This document shows, in pieces, positions 1-12,299 of a DNA stretch of 64,000 nucleotides. A program made the position numbers and the translations under genes. The notes beneath the pieces are model-generated. The model saw nothing but the letters and a program-made list of their open reading frames with translations. It made no database searches and was not told the origin of the DNA. This DNA comes from Spongilla lacustris (lineage: Eukaryota; Porifera; Demospongiae; Spongillida; Spongillidae), in contig OX442415.1 of assembly GCA_949361645.1 (NCBI GenBank), positions 29,306,562-29,370,561 on the forward strand. The letters are read 5' to 3'. Positions within the stretch are counted from its first letter, which is position 1. Every line of letters starts with the position of its first letter.

Positions 1-80
1 TGGTTATCATTATAACATACGTTAAACGCAGTAATTAAAGTGGGGGGGGGGGGGGGGGGGGGAAAACTGCATAAGTGCCC
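1..80. repeat. Poly-G-core dispersed repeat, copy 1
   Basis: A poly-G run of about 20 bases is preceded by the words taacatacgttaaacgcag and taattaaag and followed by aactgcataagtgcc. The same arrangement occurs at 18130-18205 and 18340-18420. It is therefore a dispersed element with a homopolymer core, not a chance run. The left end of this copy is cut by the window edge. Confidence 0.6.
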
Positions 81-279
81 GTTATTTCGTAAAAAGAAAG
101 TGGGGATGGTGAGGGAGGGGGTACCCCTCGCACTCTTACATAAAGAGTCAAATTAGTACCACAAGCTTGAGGGGGGGGGGGGGGGGGCAAGAAAAACTGT
201 ACGGACCCCATCGTCCAATATTGTAGAGTTTAAAGACGGGAGTTCGAATCTGCTTTCAAAATAAAAATCGGACTTAAAA

Positions 280-700
280 GAAAAAAGATATAATGTTTTT
301 TTTTAAAGGGGCGTAGGGGGTGGTACCCCCTGTTAAAATTACATTTTAAGAAAAATTCACGTGTTTTTTTATCTTTTTCTTTCGCTTCGAATTTACATGG
401 GAGTTGCATGATTCTATTTCTCTCACCTAATGGACTTCAGTGAGATCCCACATACAATCGCTAGACACTTGTGAAACAGGCAGCGAACGATTTAACATTT
501 AACCCTCTCGTCCTAATTTGGTTAGCTATGGATTGTGATAGGTGTGGCAAGCGCAAACGGAAGACCGCAGAGATGAACTTGCAGAAAATGCAGCAATCCC
601 AGCCACCTGCAGAAAAGAGGCAGCGGCTCCTGTGCACGAGCGCTGCTAATACCCCGTTGAAGTTAGCCGCACATTCCTCAGCCGCACATTCCAAGTAATT
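280..700 (+). mobile_element. Fragment of dispersed element family R1 (Cys-rich ORF end)
   Basis: This stretch shares long blocks with 54740-55030 (reverse strand), and its 3' end with 9340-9400. The reading frame opening at 530 begins MDCDRCGKRKRKTAEM, a short Cys/Lys-rich start, and continues through a Gln-rich segment to a stop near 698. Just upstream at 303-325 is the word ggggcgtagggggtggtac, which also occurs beside the copy at 9340-10180. The three copies together define one repeat family with a small decayed coding region. I do not recognise the protein. It is probably a TE-derived fragment rather than a host gene. Confidence 0.5.
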
Positions 701-1720
701 ATCTTGCGATCGTGGCCGTACGGCTAATCGTAATCACTGACTTAAAATTATTCATTGAAGATACTATATTGTACTATATGCAAACTCGTTCAATTCTACG
801 TGGAAAGAATAATCAGCTGCTTGACAGTTACACACTATTCCTTGAAACGGTGTATCAATCACTACAAAAATATTATATGTGTAATATTATTATACGTTGC
901 ACAAGACCCACTTGAATAAGCAAGTTCGAGGTATGGCTTTAATTGGCACCTCCCCCCCCCCCCCCGGCCCTCTTTAGGACCATGACTTTGTCCCCTAATG
1001 GCTTGATATTTCATGATCATACGCAACACAAATACAACGACCCACTTGACAGGTTTTTAGTACTTAGTGGGGAACGATTATAATTCAAAACATTATCGCT
1101 GGATCAATGCAATGAACAACGTAGTTACAATGTAGTACAGTTATTGTGGCAGGGTATGGGTAAGTAAGTACATGTGAAATGGCTTCTGTTCGTGTTACAT
1201 TAAACTTTGTAGCAATAAGAGCTGTGACAATCTGGATTCACGTGGGGGGGGGGGGGGAGGGATAATACAGCATTCAGTAGCACTAATATACACACATAAA
1301 CTTGGCTCACTTCAGGCCAAACTATGAATCGATTAGTTTGTGATAATGTAAGTGATGCAGCTCCTCTGACATCGCTTTCCACCTCTGTTATGTACAGATT
1401 GATTTCTGACACCTGTGTTGTAAGGATGAATATTACATAGATAAACAAATAGGTGCTGTATATGTACATACCATGTCAAGGCATTTCTGCAGTGGCCAGT
1501 CCATGTCACTTTTGTTCAATTTTGCAATGGTTTGTGCATGTGCTTTAAAATTCAGATGTGCTTTGACCCATCATTATGTTTCTGATCCTTCCCTATAATA
1601 TACTTAGGTTGAAGTCATTTGAATACATGCATGAACCTAACCTCTAAGTCCTTCACAATGTTCCTTATGAAGGTTCTACTGAATGGACATTGCAGTTCAC
1701 TGTATTGAAGAATCATTAAA
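701..1720. other. Intergenic, no gene recognised
   Basis: AT-rich DNA with a C-tract near 952-965 and a G-tract near 1243-1258. Short open frames on both strands show no family similarity that I recognise and no convincing splice structure. Confidence 0.5.
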
Positions 1721-4700
1721 TCACACATACACAAAAAGCTCTCGTTTCATTCTGGGAAAGTACTTCATATAATGGTGTAGGCCCCACTTAAGAGCATACA
1801 TATCATCTACATCTGGTTGATTACAGTATGATGGAACTAGGAAGTTATCCACATCTTTGGTAGTATTGCAGCCTTTTCCACCATCACTATCAATGTCAGA
1901 ACTTATATTATCAGTTTCAACATTATCAACAGGATTGTCACTATTTTGGTCGTCACTCTGAACAGAAGGGCAGTCTGCTACATGCATATATATGCAATAC
2001 GAATTAACACATACCATGTACTTCATGTTACATGTCTCTTACCATTTTTTGGTGTAAAAATGGCTTCATTATAAATACTGGTGTTGTTTGACGATAATGA
2101 AGCTCTGTCACCCTATACATAAGCAGTTATTAAGCATTGTTTTAGGCATTTCTGGTTATCATTTAGTCATACCTCTTGTTCAGTCAACTTGCTAGATTCC
2201 TCTTATAAACCAATTTAACGATGGGCCTTACTGCTATGATGTGATCAGTATACTGACCTGTTAATGTCCTTAGTGGGCACAAGACACCTTCTGAAAGTCA
2301 TGCACCATCTGAAGCCAAAAGTTATGCACCAGGTTCTGTAAGCCGATGTATATTAGAAATTCAATAAGCTGTTATTCACAATAGTAGGATACCTGGGTAT
2401 ATTGCAGTGCTGTATTTTCTGCAACAAGTCTAGCTGCCTGTTGTGAGATATGCATGCAATTGCAAGGGACACAGCCATAAGCATTTCATATAGCCCTCCT
2501 TTATAACCACACTTACAAGACATGTAAACACACCACAGTCCTTTGTATTTTCCTGTTTGGGCCAATTGGTATTCTGCATGAAAATGTATAACGCTCAAAC
2601 ATATATGTAGACTTAGCACCATGCAGTAGTTATATAAAAATAAATCACTCATATATGTACTCAAACTACAAAGAAAGAAATTACATACCAATGATCATTA
2701 TAAATCCAGTCAGAACTTGCTAAAATACCATTTTTGTAGAATTGTACATCATTGTTGATGTATAACCTGATTAAAATATCTTACTGACAACATATTTCAA
2801 GTACGTTTATAATCTGTTTACCATATCCAGTTCACTGCATCCTCATCACTGTTGTGGAGGGAATCAATTCCTACAATAGTGCATGTTTGTGGGTACACTA
2901 CCTACGATGCAAGTAAAAACAACAAACCAAACAAAGAATTTTTATTATATACATACTATTAAGCTCCAATGCAATGGTTTATGTATTGGAAACATAAGGA
3001 CATCACACTCGACCTCCAATAAACGTTTCCTCTTCATATAAACAGGAAATCAACAATCATTTATGGTACTCAGTTAAATGTGATACAAACCTTGTAATAC
3101 CTTTTCACACCTTGATATCCCTTAGACTTAAATGAGGGCAAAAATGAAGGATCAAAACAAATGATATTTTCCCTTCCTGTGGGAGTCAAATTTAGGTATA
3201 ACTTTTGCTATGGTTATGCAATCCACACCTTATGTGCAGTTTGCATAACTAACTCCAAGTATGCAGAAATCACTTTTGAGTCCATCCACATCCCAGATGC
3301 CAAGCTTATGAGATCTTGCCTCTGCAACTGGAACATTGCATGTGGAATTGGTACTCTGTGCAAATCCTTGATGAAATGGTTTAGAGGTACATATGCATAA
3401 CAAGTTTCGTTTACAGGTTTTAGCAGAACCTCAAGTTCAAGTTGTTGAGATAAACTACAGTTCACCTGTAAGGCATATATATTAACATACCAGTCACCAT
3501 TATTATTTGAGCATTGCTTAACAATTTTGCATTAGCTATAACAGAAACAGAACTATCTTTGTGAAGAATGGGCTGAATAAAAATATGATAGATTTGTAAC
3601 ACATGTACTATTTACACTGTCAATCATCTTTGATACCATATCTGTACAACAGATCTTGAATAACAAATAATAAACCTAAACTATCATATCTGACACTTGG
3701 TTAAGGCCAATGATTAAGTAATCACTCTCCTGGGTTATAACCTTTATGTACACTGAGCTTATATTAATGTGTTGTACATGATGCATGCTTTGTACTTACT
3801 GATATTATGTTGTCAATGTAGTAGAAATAAATGTCTTTTTATGCTAATTGAATATACATTGTACACTACATACATACCAATGGATTTTTGGGTCACATTA
3901 TAAACTACATATCAATCATAGCTCACAGTGCTCATAGGAGCAGTGTATATAGCAATACAAACATTATTCTGCAATTGAGGCAAAACATTTCAAGTGATAC
4001 ATGTACATTACAATATCAATACCTGCACATATCTGTTATAGTTAGGAGTTGATATCTTCCTGACTATTGAGTCATTGTAACTAATCCACTCATCTCTGCT
4101 TCTGACAATACATGAATCTGGATGAGAGCATTGTACCTCAGCATGTAATAACTTTATACTCATTACAGTGCCCCTTGTTTGCATACTTTCCATGATGAAG
4201 CTGAAAGTAAAATTGTTATGACATACAAGAATACAATCATTACGTATCCTCATCAGTACCACTATAGCACATAGTTCATAAGTACAACATCCTGTGGCTT
4301 TTGCATGATGCATTTCACATTGCCTGCAATTATATAGTATTTTTAAAATCAGACACCCTTGATCTCTCAAAGTGAAGGACTAAAACACTGGGGAATGTCA
4401 CCTGTGCATTGTCTGTCGTGATACGTGTATCACAGGCTTGACAAAACCTAAACCAAATTTTCAATGGCTGTAATTATATATTATACACACTTACAGTTTT
4501 TCTTCTAAGCACCCATCAATCCACCCTTTTATCAACTGCTTGATGTCACTGGAAACAATGTTCGATACTTCATAAGTTGACAAAAGCTCATCAAGCAACA
4601 CAATCATTCCTTCATAACTGTCATTTTCTATACCATGTTGTAAAACGTTGGTTATCTTGTATGTGCTAAGTATAGACTGTATTAATATAACAAAATAAAT

Positions 4701-6067
4701 ACATATATACTCATGTTACACATTGTTACATCTTACAGCAACATGTGAAGGATCACACGGAAGATTAGAGTTTCCTTGAAGGTCATCAATTAAATTGATG
4801 TATTGTCGTTGAATTGGCGTTAGACCTTCTTGCTTCAATGCTATCATAAAATAACAATATCATTAAAGTGTTATACACATATTTCAACTTGTACTTTTTA
4901 GCATGAGCTGCAATTGTGTGCAGGCACATAGAGCGTGTAGAGCTGAATTTAGCCAGCAATATCTACATGTGTTACATAGGCCTCCAATATCTTTTACATA
5001 GGCCTCCATTTGTATCCTTAGCCACTTCCAGAAGTCTTCCAGCTGAATTCTTAATTAATTGAAGAATATTATTATTGTTTAAACTGTGCTTGTAAACACT
5101 AACCGTTCCATCAGCTTGCTCACCACATTCATTCCTCAGAAAAAAAAAGTGAAACATTATTATATAGTATCATAATGTGCTTGAAAATGTAACACATGGA
5201 ATGTATGAGAAACAGCTACATTGTCAGCGGTGACCAAGGATGCAGGGTTTCTGAAATTACCAAGCCATTATAATACATTTAAGGATATGCTACTTTTAAC
5301 AATTAGCGTACTTGGTCAATGAAATTTCAATACTTTGATGACATACAAGGGGCTGCATCCTCAGAAATAATCAATGCTTCAGGTTTCCTGACAATAGTAA
5401 GACCCATCAAGACATGTAACATCTATTTATTGTATAATGGTATAAAAATATAAACCGTTCTCAATTAATTTTAATTGTTTATATACTAGTACATTATCAT
5501 CTATACAAAGAATTGTAAAGTACTAAAGACTGCTATATTTTATAGGCACAGCATATATGAAATTAAAATTCTTATACCTCTCTTCAGTCTGTGCTTATTT
5601 CAGGTATGTCTGTTATGTCTGCTGTATCCTGGCTGGATATACAAGTTACATAAATAGGTTTAAATTAATTTATTTTCTACCTTGAGACAGAAAATAGGTG
5701 GCTCCATAGCGTAGATGGTTTCTGTTGAAAGTAACCAAGTGATGGATTTGGAGCTGCATTTTCTTTCTTCCTTTTAGACCACTTCTCAAGCAAAGGACAA
5801 GATGGCTTGACCTTTATAGATTGCTGCATATAGTAATATTAACAAACTAGCTGCAATACTGGAAAAGGTTTTGCCAACCTTAACGCGCTTCCTGTTTTTT
5901 GATTTTAAGTCATCACAGTACTGATGCCTCCTTCCTACTATTACAGGGTAGTGCTTCTGAATGCACACATCTGGTCTCATATGCTTTTCTTTGTGGTCTA
6001 TTCGTTTTAGGATGTAGTTCCAGGCCTCAATAGTTTCAGCAGTAGTTTGTTCAGAAAATTGATTACA
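1721..6067 (-). CDS. Ulp1/SENP-like SUMO-protease gene, multi-exon, 5' end not resolved
   Basis: Probable C48-family cysteine protease removing SUMO or a related modifier. Exons read on the minus strand: 6067-5879, 5823-5681, 5134-4998, 4840-4737, 4676-4495, 4200-4023, 3465-3229, 3176-3091, 3031-2957, 2901-2822, possibly 2779-2689, 2573-2517, 2437-2393, 2308-2288, 2112-2043, 1977-1721. GT-AG sites and phases agree at nearly all joins. The C-terminal half follows SENP order: a DLISLASGMWMDSKVISAY helix, a GYQGVKRYYK segment, catalytic His in PIHKPLHWSL, Asp in VGIDSLHN 17 residues later, Gln/Cys in KQENTKDCGVF six apart. That matches SENP1 as I remember it. The N-terminal half (about 310 residues) and the acidic C-terminal tail are unrecognised. 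Two problems remain: exon 3176-3091 needs one extra base to stay in frame, and the 2901-to-2573 join is unresolved. It may be a live gene with assembly indels or a recent pseudogene. Confidence 0.75.
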
Positions 6068-6099
6068 CTGATATGTATGTGTGTACACATATATATGTG

Positions 6100-6590
6100 T
6101 AAATTTACAACATCAATTACTACAGCTGCGCTGACAGAATGATCCTAACCAATCTGTTTTTAGGGATTATTGACCAATCAAATGGGACTAAACTACATTG
6201 ACCATCTGTACTCGTGTTGTGCATATGACAGCCATGATCATCATCATTACAAAGCAACATGTTAGAAACACAAAATAAAACATTAGTAACTGTTGGTTAA
6301 TGCTTCTTGTTCACAAGTAGAGCTTGCTGCTGAGGAAAACAGAGAAAGGTTCCCGAAGAACCATCCAGGAGCCGAACTGCATGCGTGTGAGACAGAACAC
6401 ATGGCTGAATGCATACATGAATACACACATATCTTCAATAAGTACACATACACACACAAACATACAGACAAGACTTTAAAAAAATAAGTACAAGTACACG
6501 TATGACACTAGCTCCTCTTCACCAAGTACAGAAAAATAGAATTACATATACAGACACAGCTCTTCCCTACGTAGTTAGTCATGTGTGATG
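6100..6590. other. Intergenic or upstream region of the Ulp1-like gene
   Basis: AT-rich sequence between the first confidently read exon of the minus-strand protease gene and the 145-bp satellite. The missing 5' exon and promoter of that gene may lie here. I could not choose a start codon. Confidence 0.4.
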
Positions 6591-6599
6591 ATTCTGTCA

Positions 6600-9115
6600 G
6601 GCAGGTGTACATGTACCTTGGTGTTTTTTGCTGTGCATGAAGTACCCTGGCAGGCTAGCAAGGGACGTAGCCACGGTCCTAAAGAGGGAGGGGCCAAGCC
6701 CATACCTTCTGCTCACATATGTCAAGTGGGCCAAGTGTGATGTTTCTGTCATGCAGGTGTACTGGTACCTTGGTGTTTTTGTGCTGTCACCCTGGTAAGC
6801 TAGCAAGGGACGTAGCCACGGTCCTAAAGTGGAAGGGGCCAAACCCATACCTTGTGCTCACATATGTCAAGTGGGTCATGGGTGAGGTTTCTGTCATGCA
6901 GGTATACTGGTACCTTGGTGTTTTTGTGCTGTCACCCTGGTAAGCTAGCAAGGGACGTAGCCACGGTCCTAAAGTGGGAGGGGCCAAACCCATACCTTGT
7001 GCTCACATATGTCAAGTGGGTCATGGGTGATGTTTCTGTCATGCAGGTGTACTGGTACCTTGGTGTTTTTGTGCTGTCACCCTGGTAGGCTATCAAGCGA
7101 CGGTCCTAAAGTGGGAGGGGCCAAACCCATACCTTGTGCTCACATATGTCAAGTGGGTCATGGGTGATGTTTCTGTCATGCAGGTGTACTGGTACCTTGG
7201 TGTTTTTGTGCTGTCACCCTGGTAGGCTAGCAAGGGGCGTAGCCACGGTCCTAAAGTGGGAGGGGCCAAACCCATACCTTGTGCTCACATATGTCAAGTG
7301 GGTCATGGGTGATGTTTCTGTCATGCAGGTATACTGTTACCTTGGTGTTTTTGTGCTGTCACCCTGGTAAGCTAGCAAGGGACGTAGCCACGGTCCTAAA
7401 GTGGGAGGGGCCAAACCCATACCTTGTGCTCACATGTGTCAAGTGGGTCATGTGTGATGTTTCTGTCATGCAGGTATACTGGTACCTTGGTGTTTTTGTG
7501 CTGTCACCCTGGTAAGCTAGCAAGGGACGTAGCCACGGTCCTAAAGTGGGAGGGGCCAAACCCATACCTTGTGCTCACATATGTCAAGTGGGTCATGGGT
7601 GATGTTTCTGTCATGCAGGTATACTGGTACCTTGGTGTTTTTGTGCTGTCACCCTGGTAAGCTAGCAAGGGACGTAGCCACGGTCCTAAAGTGGGAGGGG
7701 CCAAACCCATACCTTGTGCTCACATATGTCAAGTGGGTCATGGGTGATGTTTCTGTCATGCAGGTGTACTGGTACCTTGGTGTTTTTGTGCTGTCACCCT
7801 GGTAGGCTATCAAGCGACGGTCCTAAAGTGGGAGGGGCCAAAACCATACCTTGTGCTCACATATGTCAAGTGGGTCATGGGTGATGTTTCTGTCATGCAG
7901 GTATACTGGTACCTTGGTGTTTTTGTGCTGTCACCCTGGTAAGCTAGCAAGGGACGTAGCCACGGTCCTAAAGTGGGAGGGGCCAAACCCATACCTTGTG
8001 CTCACATATGTCAAGTGGGTCATGTGTGATGTTTCTGTCATGCAGGTGTACTGGTACCTTGGTGTTTATGTGCTGTCACCCTGGTAAGCTAGCAAGGGAC
8101 GTAGCCACGGTCCTAAAGTGGGAGGGGCCAAACCCATACCTTGTGCTCACATATGTCAAGTGGGTCATGGGTGATGTTTCTGTCATGCAGGTATACTGGT
8201 ACCTTGGTGTTTTTGTGCTGTCACCCTGGTAGGCTAGCAAGGGACGTAGCCACGGTCCTAAAGTGGGAGGGGCCAAACCCTTACCTTGTGCTCACATATG
8301 TCAAGTGGGTCATGGGTGATGTTTCTGTCATGCAGGTATACTGGTACCTTGGTGTTTTTGTGCTGTCACCCTGGTAGGCTATCAAGGGACGGTCCTAAAG
8401 TGGGAGGGGCCAAGCCCATACCTTGTGCTCACATATGTCAAGTGGGTCATGGGTGATGTTTCTGTCATGCAGGTGTACTGGTACCTTGGTGTTTTTGTGC
8501 TGTCACCCTGGTAGGCTAGCAAGGGATGTAGCCACGGTCCTAAAGTGGGAGGGGCCAAACCCATACCTTGTGCTCACATATGTCAAGTGGGTCATGGGTG
8601 ATGTTTCTGTCATGCAGGTATACCGGTACCTTGGTGTTTTTGTGCTGCCACCCTGGTAGGCTAGCAAGGGACGTAGCCACGGTCCTAAAGTGGGAGGGGC
8701 CAAACCCTTACCTTGTGCTCACATATGTCAAGTGGGTCATGTGTGATGTTTCTGTCATGCAGGTGTACTGGTACCTTGGTGTTTTTGTGCTGCCACCCTG
8801 GTAGGCTAGCAAGGGACGTAGCCACGGTCCTAAAGTGGGAGGGGCCAAACCCTTACCTTGTGCTCACATATGTCAAGTGGGTCATGTGTGATGTTTCTGT
8901 CATGCAGGTGTACTGGTACCTTGGTATTTTTGTGCTGTCACCCTGGTAGGCTAGCAAGGGACGTAGCCACGGTCCTAAAGTGGGAGGGGCCAAACTCATA
9001 CCTTGTGCTCACATATGTCAAGTGGGTCATGTGTGATGTTTCTGTCATGCAGGTATACTGGTACCTTGGTGTTTTTGTGCTGTCACCCTGGTAGGCTAGC
9101 ATGGGACGTAGTCAC
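6600..9115. repeat. 145-bp tandem satellite, about 17 copies
   Basis: A unit with landmarks gctcacatatgtcaagtggg, ctggtaccttggtgtttttg and gccacggtcctaaagtggga repeats head to tail. Most units are 145 bp. A few lack about 8 bp in the stretch gcaagggacgtagccacgg, giving 137-bp units. Copies are nearly identical across the centre, and the first and last copies are more diverged. Because 145 is not a multiple of three, reading frames shift from copy to copy and each apparent ORF ends in the next unit, so it is not coding. Confidence 0.95.
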
Positions 9116-9339
9116 GGTCCTAAAGTCGTGCTAAGATATGCCAGCACAAAACACCGTACCGTGTGATGGAGTAGCATTCATTTGTAGGTATAGCTATCAG
9201 CATGTGCATGTACATGTGTACACTTACGTCCTCACTTGGTCCAGCGTTCAGAACCGCCCGTGTTGCGTATCGAGTATCCGGATATATCCACAAGGGCGCG
9301 CATACTACGGCCGCCGCTTGTGGAATGTTAATTTTATTC

Positions 9340-10153
9340 ATTTTGGAATGTGCGGCTGAGGAATGTGCGGCTAACTTCAACGGGGTGCTGCTAATGCCGA
9401 GGAAACCCGTTGGGATTGCTTCACTCAGCCTTGCAATGAATCTGTTGCTGTAGCTTGCGAGGAATCCGTTCATAGTGTAGCGGAGCAGAACCAGAGGTTG
9501 CCTAAGGCTAAGCCGTTCTGTCGGGGGTATTTGCCAGATGTGCCTTCGCCCTTCGTCCAAAACTGGGCATTTGCAGCACACAAGGTGGATGTAGTAAATG
9601 GTGCAAAAAAAAAAAAAAAACCATTCTGCTGGTGGACAGGTGGAGTCCAACTGTCCATTTGCCTATATAGAGCTGTGGGAAAAGGTTCAGTTGCCAATGC
9701 AATGCATACACCAACAGACCTGTTCCATGTCGTCAAATATGCCTGAGCACAACAGGGACTGTACGCCACTATGTGTGGGAGCTACAGCTACCACTACTCA
9801 GACCACATGCAGACTATTCACCCAGGTCAAAAATTGACAGAGGAGGAGGCTGCGAAGTATGCCATCCACAAAGAGAAGTACCTAGGAGTACTGGGCAAAG
9901 AGTATACAGCAAAGGAGCAGGAGAAGTGACTAAAGATAGACCTCACCAGGTTGAAGGATGATGCTGCATCTGTTACCAATCCCACTCTCAGTTCTTTGCA
10001 GGCTATAGCTAATGTTGTGATAAGGCATTATGTATTCATTGTAACGTGGTTTCTTCAGTGCTAATTGTGGTTACGCGTGTGTGAGAAAGGGGCGTAGGGG
10101 GTGGTGGGTACCCTTTAAAGAAATCTGACGATGGGTGTTTAAGAAATATTCCT

Positions 10154-10180
<27 letters not shown>
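9340..10180 (+). mobile_element. Dispersed element family R1, copy with decayed ORF
   Basis: This copy matches 54010-54760 on the opposite strand over most of its length. Translation in the coding direction gives pieces such as KYAIHKEKYLGVLGKEYTA, a charged helix, interrupted by stops and by an A-tract near 9603-9620. The 3' side carries ggggcgtagggggtggt at about 10090, then a word ending aagaaatattccttg, then a C-tract of about 32. The same words flank the copy at 54010. The gene product is unknown and the copy is clearly broken. Confidence 0.65.
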
Positions 10181-10190
<10 letters not shown>

Positions 10191-10500
10191 GCACACGCTT
10201 TACATTTAACACCGCTTCCGTGAGAATCGAATTTTTTGTCGAACCAACATTTTGGAAAATTAGTCGGAAAAGGTCTGTGCGCTTTACAAAGCATATTTTC
10301 TGATAGGCCAACTCTCGATGAGTCATTTGGTATAAATTTTAGCTTTGTGGCATATATAACTACATACTTGTATCGGGTGAGACTTACGCACTTTCCCGTT
10401 TTTTGATGTTCGAGAGCTGATCGGTACACTTTTTTTCTATCGCTTTTCAGCAAAATCTGATGGCATTTTTGGATTCTCCTAGATACCAAATAGAGGCCTA
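10181..10500. repeat. Dispersed repeat shared with 18050-18160
   Basis: Following the C-tract, the words ttaacaccgcttccgtgaga and ttttggaaaattagtcggaa are found in reverse complement, slightly diverged, at about 18060-18145. The pair therefore represents an inverted dispersed repeat of the poly-G-associated family. Confidence 0.5.
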
Positions 10501-10559
10501 GTGAATAGCATGTTCATAGCTAGCATAGTTTACGTACAAACTGCTCTGTTAGGTACATA

Positions 10560-10850
10560 AACTCGTTCCCAGACTTACACCTATTATTTTACGCATGCGC
10601 ATTTAAGTTATTGCAAAATAAACATTTTTCTCAGAAGCTAGCGTGCAACAATTGCCATGCAGAAACAGACTGCATAAAGTGCTGCATGCGGCATCCACGT
10701 AAGCGTGGTCAACCAAGCAAGACAATAGCTTTATCTAATTCTGAACCATCACTGCGTAGCTCAGGCATAACCCAGATAGACACCAGTGATGGAAACTCAG
10801 GCACACATTTTGAAGGTCAGACATGGCTGTGGCTTGCTTTCATATGACTG
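10560..10850. repeat. MITE-like end and unrecognised frame beside the minisatellite
   Basis: The word actcgttcccagact at about 10560 is one of several copies in the window of a probable terminal inverted repeat (others near 13540, 16630, 16690 and 17765). From 10611 a plus-strand frame contains a Cys/His cluster (ACNNCHAETDCIKCCMRH) and runs into the 31-bp minisatellite. The cluster could be a fragment of a zinc-binding protein. I do not recognise it and saw no splice structure. Confidence 0.3.
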
Positions 10851-11245
10851 CACATGCCTGTGGCTTGCTGTCATGTGACTACACATGGCTGTGGCTTGCT
10901 GTCATATGACTGCACGTGGATGTAGCTTGCTGTCATATGACTGCAGATGACTGTAGCTTGCTGTCATATGACTGCACATGCCTGTGGCTTGCTGTCGTGT
11001 AACTACAAATGGCTGTAGCTTGCTGTCATATGACTGCACATGAGTGTAGCTTGCTGTCATATGACTGCACATGCCTGTGGCTTGCTGTCATGTGACTACA
11101 CATGGCTGTATAGCTTGCTGTCACATGGTTGTGCTTGCTGTCATATGACTGCACATGGCTGTAGCTTGCTGTCATATGACTGCACATGCCTGGCTTGCTG
11201 TCATATGACTGCACATGCCTGTGGCTTGCTGTCATGTGACCATTG
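10820..11245. repeat. 31-bp minisatellite, locus 1
   Basis: About 13 imperfect copies of a unit built on tgtcatatgactgcacatg followed by gctgtggcttgc. Variants differ at a few positions (catatg/catgtg, actgc/actac, ggctgt/gcctgt). The same unit forms a second array at 16990-17310. Confidence 0.9.
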
Positions 11246-11249
11246 CGAG

Positions 11250-11740
11250 AAATTTCGGACGCTCATTAGCAATTCCTGGCCAATTTTGCAAACGTCCGTC
11301 ACATTTCCCGCGCACGCGTCCATAGGAATGTATGGGATAAAGTTAATTTTTGAATGCCATATATCAGAGAAAGCCGGTAGTAAAGGTTTACAGGACTCAA
11401 ATGATGGATAGCATAAAAATCTTTCACTCTTCTGGGTTGGTGTAATTTTTAGCCCCTTCTGCTGGGTTCCTCAGAAGAATTAGTACATTCCCATAGAGAT
11501 GTATGGAAAATGGCTATTTTAACAATGATTTTTCATCACTATTCTTCATTTTGCTCTGAACTGAAGATAGGAAAGTTAGTTATACAGATTTCAGAAGATA
11601 CTAAAATGATCCAGGCAACTTTCTAGCAGGTTTATATGCCCATAGGCTTGGTTCCCTGGGTTCCTGGGGCACTTTTGGTGATCAGGGTACATGTTTGGTT
11701 GTTAAATAATTAAAAACCGCCCGCGGATGACAATTAAACT
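11250..11740. other. Intergenic, no gene recognised
   Basis: Unique-looking, moderately AT-rich sequence without a supported coding region. It includes the immediate upstream region of the candidate small gene that starts at 11741. Confidence 0.4.
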
Positions 11741-12293
11741 ATGGCGTCCCAGTTGGAAGTAACAAACTCCACTGCGCGCAAATTTGGTATGTTCTTTGTT
11801 TGGGTTTTCGTTGACTTGGGATACTAATATAGAGCTTCTAAGTCCTAGCTAAGCCGTTTCAAGCCTGGTTTCAAGATTATGGTCTGTCAAACGCGGAGTG
11901 GTCTATGTCTATCCGATGGACATTAAACGTTACTACCGTACGTGTCTATTTCAGGTAAACCAAGGCATCACATGCAGACACTTATGGCGAAGTAAGGCCC
12001 TATAACTTTCTATATTCGACCACGTGATATGGCTCTACAGCTGGGAAACGTGCGTTTTCTGTTGCTACTTTTTCAAAAGGGTGCGTGCATATCCACATTT
12101 CTATCGTTCTATATAGAATTTGAAGCGGACAAGCGAAACACTGATACGGGACAAAGACGAGCCATATAAGGATATGTGCCCAATAATATTATCATGTGCA
12201 AGGCAATGATTATACTACGTAACTTTTCTTTTTAGGCCAGTGGCGGATGTAGTCAGCGCGCGATCTTCTCGTACTGAGTGGTTTCCTGTATGA
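11741..12293 (+). CDS. Candidate small spliced gene, 46 residues
   Basis: Three exons fit together with canonical splice sites and consistent phase: 11741-11786 (ATG, ends phase 1 before gtatgt), 11955-11991 (after ttcag, ends phase 2 before gtaagg) and 12236-12293 (after tttttag, ends in TGA). The product would begin MASQLEVTNSTARKFG and end SSRTEWFPV. It has no signal peptide or membrane segment, and I do not recognise the family. An ATTAAA lies about 50 bp after the stop. The match of two intron phases plus an ATG start argues for a real gene, but a chance arrangement is not excluded. Confidence 0.4.
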
Positions 12294-12299
12294 GCTGAC

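Noticed and set aside
6719..9094. Many overlapping frames of about 60-78 residues on both strands
   Set aside because: They are translations of the 145-bp satellite, recur in every copy, and stop because the unit length is not a multiple of three.
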